Source of the DNA: Paludisphaera soli
GTDB lineage: Bacteria > Planctomycetota > Planctomycetia > Isosphaerales > Isosphaeraceae
Direction of reading: 5' to 3'
NCBI RefSeq assembly: GCF_011064595.1
Contig: NZ_JAALJI010000003.1
Coordinates: 330,591-394,590, forward strand
DNA length: 64,000 bases
The notes below the pieces were generated by a model. The model was not told where the DNA came from. It did not search any database and saw only the letters and a list, made by a program, of their open reading frames with translations. Positions within the stretch are counted from its first letter, which is position 1. Each line of letters begins with the position of its first letter. A program made the position numbers and the translations under genes. Of this stretch, positions 57,918-64,000 are shown piece by piece.

Positions 57918-59078
57918 TCAAGGCGGGTTGAGCTCGGCCGCGGTTTCCGGCTCATACAATCCGGCAATGCGTCCCCGCCAGGCCTGGGGGACGGTTCCCT
58001 GCACGCGTACGTCGTCTCCGATCAGCGTGCGCTGCAAGCCGCGGAGTCGAAGGGCGTCGGCCATCCGAGCTCGGCCGCGCCCTCGGACCGCGGTGCGGGC
58101 GTGATCGCCCCCCTCGATGAGCGGGGCGAGGAAGACGTCGACCTCGTCCACCTCGCCGGCCTCGAAGAAGGCGGCGAGGACCGGGCCTCCGCCCTCGACG
58201 AGCACGCTGGTCATCCCGCGCCGTCCCAGCTCGGTCAGCAGGGGGCCGACGGGAGGACGGGACTCGCCCGGGAACTCAAGGACCTCGCACCCCGCGTCCC
58301 GCAGGCGAAGCACCGCGTCCGGGAGGACCCGGTCGGCCACCGCGACGAGCGTCGGGATTTCCCGAGCCGTCTTCACGAGCTGCGAATCCAGGGGGAGACG
58401 CGCCCCGGAATCCATGACGACGCGGCAGGGAGTCCGAGGGCCGGGAGGGCGGGCGGTCAGGATCGGATCGTCGGCGGTCGCGGTCCCGACCCCCACCAGA
58501 ATCGCGTCCATCCGGCCGCGGACCTCGTGCACGAGGACCCGGGAGGCTGGCGACGAGATCCATCGGCTGTCGCCGCCGGCGACCGCCGTCTTCCCGTCCA
58601 GCGTCATCGCCCACTTGGCGATCACATAGGGCCGGCCCGTGAACAGCCGCTTCAGGTAGGGGGCGTTGAGCGCCGCAGCTTCCGGCCCCCCCAGGCCGAC
58701 CGAGACGTCGAGACCCGCGTCGCGGAGTCGCGCGAGTCCCCCGCCGGCCACCTTGGGGAATGGGTCGCGATGCGCGGCCACGACGCGGTTCACTCCCGCT
58801 CGAAGGACGGCCTCCGTGCACGGCGGGGTCTTGCCGTGATGGCAGCAGGGCTCCAACGTGACGTAGAGCGTCGCTCCGCACGCCCGGTCTCCGGCGGCCC
58901 GCAGGGCGACCACCTCCGCGTGGGGGCCCCCGAATCGCTCATGATGCCCGACGGCGATGAGTTCGCCGTCGCGGACGACCACCGCGCCGACCATCGGGTT
59001 GGGCTCGACAGCCCCCCGCCCCCGGGCGGCCTCGTCGATCGCCCGTCGCATCCAGGCCTGTTCGGACTCGTCGCCCAT
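57918..59078 (-). CDS. ribD: Riboflavin biosynthesis bifunctional deaminase/reductase RibD
   Basis: Second and third steps of riboflavin synthesis. The 386-residue protein has the N-terminal deaminase with zinc motif HAE (53-55) and PCCHHGKTPPC (Cys78, Cys87), and the C-terminal reductase starting near residue 148 (VIAKWAMTLDGKTA, SRWISS, GTATADDP). No other rib genes are adjacent, and no FMN riboswitch was seen in the short leader. Confidence 0.95.
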   Translation of the reverse strand: MGDESEQAWMRRAIDEAARGRGAVEPNPMVGAVVVRDGELIAVGHHERFGGPHAEVVALRAAGDRACGATLYVTLEPCCHHGKTPPCTEAVLRAGVNRVVAAHRDPFPKVAGGGLARLRDAGLDVSVGLGGPEAAALNAPYLKRLFTGRPYVIAKWAMTLDGKTAVAGGDSRWISSPASRVLVHEVRGRMDAILVGVGTATADDPILTARPPGPRTPCRVVMDSGARLPLDSQLVKTAREIPTLVAVADRVLPDAVLRLRDAGCEVLEFPGESRPPVGPLLTELGRRGMTSVLVEGGGPVLAAFFEAGEVDEVDVFLAPLIEGGDHARTAVRGRGRARMADALRLRGLQRTLIGDDVRVQGTVPQAWRGRIAGLYEPETAAELNPP

Positions 59079-59117
59079 CGTCGGGTTCGCTCGCCTCTCT
59101 CGCCGCGATCAGGGGGG

Positions 59118-60185
59118 TCAGAACGGCGGTTGGACCGTCGCCTTCGGGGTGGTCGGCCCGCTTGGGGGGCTCGCCGAGGGTCCGCCGGGGGGGGCTTTGC
59201 GAGGGGGTGCCGCAGCCTTCGCGGTCGACGCCGTCGGCCGATATTCCTCAGGAAAGGGGAAGAGGATGCGATAGATTACCGAGAGCCGTCGACGCACCTC
59301 GTCGCTCGGGAAGGCCCCGAAGGTCGACTGGATCCAGGGGGGCGTGGCCGCGAAGAATTGGGCCAACCTCGTCGAATCGACGGGATGGGCCGGCACGTGT
59401 TCTTGCACGTAAAGGTTCACCGCCAGCCGGTGCATGAACGGCCGAGGCCGCTGCGGAACCTCCGGGATGTTGGGACCGGCCTGCTCGAACTTGCTTTCGA
59501 TCTTGCCGATCCAGTCCCTCGGGCCGGCGGACGCCTCGCGAAGCTCGCGGATGCGCGTCTCGACCTCGGCGGCCCAGCGCGCCTCTTCGAAGTCATCGGG
59601 CTTGAGCTCCCGGGGGATCTTCAACTCGCGACCGCGACGGATCAGCTCGCCCTTGCGGTCGCCGGCCGGCAGAGCGTCGACGCGCTGACGGTCGGCGGGG
59701 GACAGCGAGAGCCACACCTTGCAGAGCGACGCCAGCTCGAACGCCCCCGTGCCGCCGATCTGCATGAAATCCAGGGGCGATCGCGACTCGCCGTCGGGCG
59801 GCGGATACTTCGCGGCCGCCTCGCGGATCTTCGCGAGTCGGGCGTCGACAGGCTGGTTCAGGATCTCGTTTCGGACCCGCTCCGGGAGCAGGTGGAGCCA
59901 GTTGTGATAGCGTCGCAGTACGGTCAGATACTCGTCGCGATCGGAATCCGGCAGGGAATTCAGGCGGTCGTCGAGCCCTCGCGCCGCTCGCTGTTCGTCG
60001 AGATTCAGCCTCATGTCGTAGCGACGCAGGGCCTCGCGGAGGTCCTGGCGTTCGGCGGCGGACTTGACGAGGAACCGGGGCCGATTGGCTTCGAGAGTGG
60101 CGGCCCCCGCCAGGGCCACCGCAATGACGCCGAGCGACGACGCGACGAGTCGGGCGCGGGTCGAACTGTGATTGAGGCCGATCAT
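59118..60185 (-). CDS. Membrane-anchored or exported hypothetical protein
   Basis: A 355-residue protein, not recognised. A hydrophobic segment lies at about residues 13-32. The middle is Arg/Asp/Leu-rich and helical with repeated LNSLPDSDRDEYL-, LPERVRNEIL- and LSPADRQRVDALP-like short motifs. The last 50 residues are Pro/Ala/Ser-rich low complexity. It is 13 nt after the anti-sigma-like gene, so the two probably function together. Confidence 0.75.
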   Translation of the reverse strand: MIGLNHSSTRARLVASSLGVIAVALAGAATLEANRPRFLVKSAAERQDLREALRRYDMRLNLDEQRAARGLDDRLNSLPDSDRDEYLTVLRRYHNWLHLLPERVRNEILNQPVDARLAKIREAAAKYPPPDGESRSPLDFMQIGGTGAFELASLCKVWLSLSPADRQRVDALPAGDRKGELIRRGRELKIPRELKPDDFEEARWAAEVETRIRELREASAGPRDWIGKIESKFEQAGPNIPEVPQRPRPFMHRLAVNLYVQEHVPAHPVDSTRLAQFFAATPPWIQSTFGAFPSDEVRRRLSVIYRILFPFPEEYRPTASTAKAAAPPRKAPPGGPSASPPSGPTTPKATVQPPF

Positions 60186-60198
60186 GGGTTGGCTCGGT

Positions 60199-60699
60199 TC
60201 AACGTCCGGGGCGGAACTCGGGCGTGTTCTTCAGGGCGTCGAGGAGGTCGAAGCCGCCGACCTCCAGATACTCGTCGAGATGCTCGGCGAGGCTCAGGTC
60301 GCGGATGACACGCTCGTCGGGATCGGGCCAGAGGTGGCGAACGGCGCCATATCCGGCCGCCCCGGCCGAGGCGAGGATCAGCAAGCAGGCGACGCCTCTC
60401 ACGAAACTCCTCGCCACGCCCGCGAGCGGAGCGAACCGGGCACCTCGACCGACCTCGAGCGAGTGGACGTAACTCAGCGTCCGCTCGTGAAACTCCTCGC
60501 TGACATGGGGCCTTGGCAGCTTCTCAAGCGCTTCCCACGTCTTCTTGAGCAGGTCCACTTCGCGACGGGCCGTCGGGCTGTGCGTCAGCTTGGTGGAAAG
60601 GGCTCGCGATTCGGCTTCCGTGAGCTCGCCGTCGATGTACGCGACGAGATTCGCGCGTTCCTCGGGTCGCAATCGCTGATGCTCGGAGCCGGCCGACAT
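60199..60699 (-). CDS. Anti-sigma-factor-like membrane protein without zinc ligands
   Basis: A 166-residue protein. The N-terminal part (LVAYIDGELTEAESRALSTK, then EVDLLKKTWEALEKLPRP) resembles the zf-HC2/anti-sigma fold, but the His-x3-Cys-x2-Cys zinc motif is missing. One membrane helix lies at about 102-120 (VACLLILASAGAAGYGA). It would be a single-pass protein with the N-terminus in the cytoplasm. No sigma factor gene is adjacent, so the role is inferred. GGAGGA precedes the ATG. Confidence 0.72.
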   Translation of the reverse strand: MSAGSEHQRLRPEERANLVAYIDGELTEAESRALSTKLTHSPTARREVDLLKKTWEALEKLPRPHVSEEFHERTLSYVHSLEVGRGARFAPLAGVARSFVRGVACLLILASAGAAGYGAVRHLWPDPDERVIRDLSLAEHLDEYLEVGGFDLLDALKNTPEFRPGR

Positions 60700-60747
60700 G
60701 AACGAACTTCCTCCACGGTCGTCGACTTCAGCCCAGTCCGCTGATGC

Positions 60748-61338
60748 TCAGCCAGGCATCCCCATGCCACCCATGCCACCCATACCACCCATGCCACCCA
60801 TACCACCCATACCGCCCATGCCACCCATGCCACCCATGCCCATCCCGCCGCCGCTACGACTGCCGCCCATACGACGACCACCCGTGGCGACCGTTGCATT
60901 CGGTCCGCGGCCGGCCCTCAGGTTGGGGAAGTATTGCGAGGCGCGGCCGTAGTAGAGCGACGGCCCGGTGCCGTCCGAATTCGAGGGGTCCTGGGCGAAC
61001 CGATAGGGGTTGGCGGCGCGCTCGCGTCCCTGTTGCTGGTTGTAGGGCCGCAAGGGATCGTAGGGCTCGGCCGTGTAGGGCGAGATCGGGTCGTAGAGCC
61101 TCGGCTTGGAGATGTTGGCGTAGTACTGCCGCTGCTGAACCGCCTGATTGATCGAGTCGTCGGCCCGAGGACGCATGGCCTGCATCTGCTGGTTGGGCAG
61201 ATAGTAGGCGTAATAGAAGGCGAAAGGATCTGAGGTGATATCTCCGATGCCTAGCTGGGCTCGCGCGGTGGAGGGTGCGCAGAGCACGCCCAGGCCGAAC
61301 AGCAGCAGGGCGGAGCCACGGAGTTTCGGGTGAATCAT
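60748..61338 (-). CDS. Exported protein with Met-Gly repeat C-terminus
   Basis: A 196-residue protein, not recognised. The signal peptide covers residues 1-27 (ending ARA). The middle is Tyr/Gln/Pro/Arg-rich (YYAYYLPNQQMQAM, YDPLRPYNQQQ). The last about 35 residues are GGM repeats ending in PG. Met-rich repeats can bind copper or silver, but nothing else supports that here. AGGGGGG precedes the ATG. Confidence 0.75.
   Translation of the reverse strand: MIHPKLRGSALLLFGLGVLCAPSTARAQLGIGDITSDPFAFYYAYYLPNQQMQAMRPRADDSINQAVQQRQYYANISKPRLYDPISPYTAEPYDPLRPYNQQQGRERAANPYRFAQDPSNSDGTGPSLYYGRASQYFPNLRAGRGPNATVATGGRRMGGSRSGGGMGMGGMGGMGGMGGMGGMGGMGGMGGMGMPG
60762..60845. repeat. 9-bp tandem repeat encoding Gly-Gly-Met
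   Basis: About nine copies of CCACCCATG/CCACCCATA (plus strand), in frame on the minus strand as MGG. Variants with ATA/ATG and GCC/ACC show imperfect, divergent copies. Confidence 0.85.
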
Positions 61339-61476
61339 GGGAGCCCCCCTGTTCCTCAGAAAAGCGACGTCGGGAATCCTGTTCCTGAAGATCAGTGTTC
61401 GACCTGCGTCGACGCTCGACAAGACCCGAAGTGCGCCTGATGGGAACGATTCGGCCGCGCCGAGACATTCACCTAG

Positions 61477-61482
61477 TATAAT
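61477..61482 (+). promoter_or_regulatory. Candidate -10 box (TATAAT)
   Basis: A perfect TATAAT in a GC-rich leader, 109 nt before the small membrane protein gene. No -35 hexamer is seen. Confidence 0.35.
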
Positions 61483-61590
61483 CAACCGACTCGACCGAGC
61501 AAAGCGCGAGGTCTTCGCAGATCCAACCGGCCGGTCCGCACTCGGGGCCTCGCGCGTGCGGCGGACGTTGGCCAGGGAGGACTTCCAAAA

Positions 61591-61908
61591 TTGCGTGACG
61601 ATCGACTCGACATCGCGGCCGTTACGGGCTTGCTCGGGGAGATGCCCCCGACGGATCCCCTGTATTACTACATGGGTCTGGCCGCCTTGGTGATCGCGAT
61701 GATCTGGGGCGGCGTGCTGGCCTACCGGTCCTGGGAGGAAGCCCACGAGGAGTTGGACCCGGCCACCCCCGAGGAACTCCTGGACGCCTTCCGCCAGGCT
61801 CGCCTCGAAGGTGAGATGGATGCTGAGGAGTTCGCCCGAGTGCGCGAAAAGCTGGAGCAGGCCGAGGGCCGCGAACGGCCCGGCAAGCCGCCCGGGCAAC
61901 CGAGCTGA
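61591..61908 (+). CDS. Small single-pass membrane protein with SHOCT-like C-terminus
   Basis: A 105-residue protein. One transmembrane helix lies at about residues 25-46 (YYMGLAALVIAMIWGGVLAY), followed by charged helices; LLDAFRQARLEGEMDAEEFARVREKLE resembles a SHOCT (short C-terminal) oligomerisation domain. The start is TTG; AGGGAGG lies 10 nt upstream. Function is unknown. Confidence 0.7.
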   Translation: MRDDRLDIAAVTGLLGEMPPTDPLYYYMGLAALVIAMIWGGVLAYRSWEEAHEELDPATPEELLDAFRQARLEGEMDAEEFARVREKLEQAEGRERPGKPPGQPS

Positions 61909-61930
61909 CCGGGCCCGGCTTGGATTTCGA

Positions 61931-62755
61931 TCACTGAACTTCGTAATTCTCGCGGTCGCTGGACCTGGCCGGGTTGATGCCGATCTTCGACTCGCGAATG
62001 AACTCCAGGAACTCGGCGACCTCGGCGATCTCGCCCAGATCCCCGGCGATCCGTTCCAGGGCGGCGGAGATCGGCCGCCCCTCGCGATAGAGGATCCGGT
62101 AGGCCTGCCGGAGGGCGTTGATCGCCTGGTTGGAGACGCCCGCGCGGCGAAGGCCGACCAGGTTGAGCCCGGTCACGCAGTTATACCCCTGCTGCAGGAG
62201 AAACGGGGGGATGTCCTTCGACGAGGCCCCCATCCCGCCGAGCATCGCCAGGCGGCCGACCCGTACGCGTTGCTGCACGGCGGTGTTGCCGGACAGGATG
62301 CACGAATCTCCCAGCGTCACGTGGCCGGCCACCAGGGCGTTGTTGACCACGGTGCAGTGGTCGCCGACGCGGGCGTCGTGGCCCAGGTGGGAGTTGCACA
62401 TGAAGAGGTTGTGGTCGCCGATCATCGTGACCCTCTCCCCCTGCACGGTTCCTCGGTGCACGGTCACGAACTCGCGGAACACGTTGTGGTCGCCGATCCG
62501 CACGCCGGTCGGCTCGTCGCGATAGCCCCGGTGCTGCGGGCTCTTGCCGATGACCGCGCCGTGGCCGACGAAGTTGTTCCGACCCATCGTCAGGGGCCCG
62601 CAGAGGCAGGCGTGGGCCTCGATCACGCAGCCGGGACCGATCCGTACCGCCCCCTCGATGATTGCGTAAGGCCCCACCTGGACGTCCGGGGCGAGGATCG
62701 CCTCGGGATCGATGATGGCCGTCGCGTGGACGGTCTCCGAATAGACCAGCGTCAT
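61931..62755 (-). CDS. lpxA: Acyl-ACP--UDP-N-acetylglucosamine O-acyltransferase
   Basis: First step of lipid A synthesis. The 274-residue protein is a left-handed beta-helix of hexapeptide repeats (IDPEAILAPDVQVGPYAIIEG, IGPGCVIEAHACL) with the catalytic His in the HLGHDARVGDH region and a C-terminal helical part. Length is normal. The ATG at 62755 has GAGGAG 7 nt upstream; an upstream ATG 14 codons earlier is not preferred. It indicates a Gram-negative-type outer membrane. Confidence 0.93.
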   Translation of the reverse strand: MTLVYSETVHATAIIDPEAILAPDVQVGPYAIIEGAVRIGPGCVIEAHACLCGPLTMGRNNFVGHGAVIGKSPQHRGYRDEPTGVRIGDHNVFREFVTVHRGTVQGERVTMIGDHNLFMCNSHLGHDARVGDHCTVVNNALVAGHVTLGDSCILSGNTAVQQRVRVGRLAMLGGMGASSKDIPPFLLQQGYNCVTGLNLVGLRRAGVSNQAINALRQAYRILYREGRPISAALERIAGDLGEIAEVAEFLEFIRESKIGINPARSSDRENYEVQ

Positions 62756-63071
62756 GATCGTTCTCCTCGCGCTCGGCGTCCGTCCGGCATTCCGCAACCA
62801 CCTCGCCGACTACTTTCATCGGTCGAATGGGTTTTGCCGCATGAGACAAACGCGCCGTGCGGGACGGGGACCCGCCCGCGGCGGGCGGGCATTTCCTCGT
62901 TCCCGGGACTTCTGGAAGAGGTGGAGTTCGGCCGCGTCCGGGCCCGGTGGACCGGCCGCGCGGGTCGCGCGTTTCCGCTGTCCCGTCCGGCGCCGCCGCG
63001 GTATGCTCGCCGAGGGCGGCCATCGGACGCGCCGCCGCGATCGGGATCGAGATCGAGAGGAGGCGACGCGG
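62756..63071. other. Divergent intergenic region
   Basis: 316 nt between lpxA and the hydrolase gene. No gene or confident promoter was found; AGGAGG at 63056-63061 serves the hydrolase start. Confidence 0.4.
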
Positions 63072-63974
63072 ATGATGTCCCGCTCCCGGATGCTCGTGCT
63101 CTCGCGGCTCGCGCTGGCGGCCGGGCTCGTATTGTTCGCGGGGGCCTACCTCGCGATCTCCTGGCTCACGGCCGAGCGCCTGACGCGCGCCACGAACCAT
63201 CCGCTGACGCTCGACCCCTGTCGACTCAGCCTCGACGCCGAACCCTGGACGACCCGGACCCGCGACGGCTTCACGCTCCGGGGATGGCGGCTGGTCGCCG
63301 GCGAGCCGCGTCGCCTGCTCGTGCTCGTCCACGGCATGTGGAGTTCGTGGCCCGAGATGGCGAACCTGGGGAGGGACCTGCACGCGCGCGGCTACGACGT
63401 GCTCCTGTTCGACCTCCGGGGTCACGGGCAGAGCGACCCGTCGCGGCTCTCGCTCGGCAGCCGCGAGCGGGCCGATCTCCGCGCCGTCCTGGACTGGGCG
63501 CGAGCCGAGGGCTACGACGAGGGCCAGATCGGATGGCTCGGCTACTCGATGGGGGCGGCGACGCTCGTGCTGGAGGCGGCGGCGAATCCCTCGATCCGGG
63601 CCGCCGTCCTGGACAGCCCCTACGGCGACCTGCCCCGGCTGCTGGAGACGCAACTCAGCAAGCACAGCCGGCTCCCCGGCTGGTTCAACCCCGGCATCCT
63701 CGCGTGCGCGCGGGTGTTCTACGGCCTCCGCACCGAGGAACTCGTACCGATCGCCGCGGCCGCGGCCTGGGGCGACCGGCCGATGCTCCTGATCCACGGC
63801 GAGGACGACTCGACCGTCCCGGTCGATCAGGCGCGTAAGCTCGGCCGGGCCGTCGGCGCGGCCTGCCTGACGACGTTCTTGCCGGGCGTCGAGCATGTCG
63901 AGGCGTATCGATCGGACCCCGGGCGCTACGTCGCCTTGATCTCGCGATTCTTCGACGACAACCTGAGCCCCTGA
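63072..63974 (+). CDS. Membrane-anchored alpha/beta hydrolase
   Basis: A 300-residue protein with an N-terminal membrane helix or signal anchor (residues 9-32) and an alpha/beta hydrolase domain. The oxyanion turn is VLVHGMW, the nucleophile Ser159 is in GYSMGAA, and the acid and base are in IHGEDDSTVP and GVEHVEAY. It resembles YqkD/FrsA-like hydrolases of unknown substrate. It ends 26 nt before the window edge. Confidence 0.88.
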   Translation: MMSRSRMLVLSRLALAAGLVLFAGAYLAISWLTAERLTRATNHPLTLDPCRLSLDAEPWTTRTRDGFTLRGWRLVAGEPRRLLVLVHGMWSSWPEMANLGRDLHARGYDVLLFDLRGHGQSDPSRLSLGSRERADLRAVLDWARAEGYDEGQIGWLGYSMGAATLVLEAAANPSIRAAVLDSPYGDLPRLLETQLSKHSRLPGWFNPGILACARVFYGLRTEELVPIAAAAAWGDRPMLLIHGEDDSTVPVDQARKLGRAVGAACLTTFLPGVEHVEAYRSDPGRYVALISRFFDDNLSP

Positions 63975-64000
63975 GGCCCGCCCGCCTCCGCTCGCGTCTA

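Noticed and set aside
59079..59117. FMN riboswitch before ribD
   Set aside because: The leader is only 39 nt and shows none of the conserved RFN motifs.
60748..60850. Regular short repeats as a CRISPR array
   Set aside because: Period 9 with no spacers, and in frame as Gly-Gly-Met.

Overview
The window is a high-GC bacterial chromosome segment, most likely from a planctomycete of the Isosphaeraceae (Singulisphaera/Paludisphaera type). The evidence is a planctomycete-style TIGR03067 secreted protein, DUF1573 and PEP-CTERM proteins, a type I sulfatase, a secreted Gfo/Idh/MocA oxidoreductase with an N-terminal export signal, a glycine-rich RRM protein, an EF-hand secreted protein, a DUF2382 stress protein, a baeRF-type release-factor remnant, and frequent GTG/TTG starts with clear Shine-Dalgarno sequences. 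No plasmid, phage, insertion-sequence or CRISPR signature was seen. The placement is inferred from gene content, not from a marker gene.

Layout, 1-24 kb: an RND efflux permease cut by the left edge; a secreted HExxH peptidase; a CNNM/CorC membrane protein; the lactate-utilisation operon lutABC; a minus-strand run apbE - doxX-like - Gfo/Idh - citrate synthase; small STAS, rhomboid and GNAT genes; trpD next to an HtrA protease; a sulfatase; a TIGR03067 protein; mobA; an RRM protein; and a DksA/TraR zinc-finger protein with a strong terminator.

24-50 kb: a two-gene operon of unknown function; a decayed baeRF family gene; PilZ and two adjacent STAS proteins; DUF1573 protein coupled to a glycosyltransferase; an MFS nucleoside-type transporter; a large helical-repeat secreted protein; an esterase; a CoA-disulfide-reductase/rhodanese fusion; an EF-hand protein; a RecQ helicase; a DUF2382 protein; a methyltransferase; the ABC-F factor EttA; a CAT-anticodon tRNA; two PEP-CTERM proteins; and an M24 peptidase.

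50-64 kb: a tightly coupled signalling operon (hybrid kinase - CheR - CheB - hybrid kinase, the last three junctions only 4-nt overlaps or a short gap), with no chemoreceptor, CheA or CheW in sight. Then come tRNA-Gln, rex, ribD, an unknown protein, an anti-sigma-like membrane protein, a Met-Gly repeat secreted protein, a small membrane protein, lpxA and an alpha/beta hydrolase.

The most unusual points are the CheR/CheB-containing kinase operon, a probable CTG start on a DoxX-type protein with a large hydrophilic insert, the baeRF pseudogene, and a small direct/inverted repeat element near 3.1 kb.
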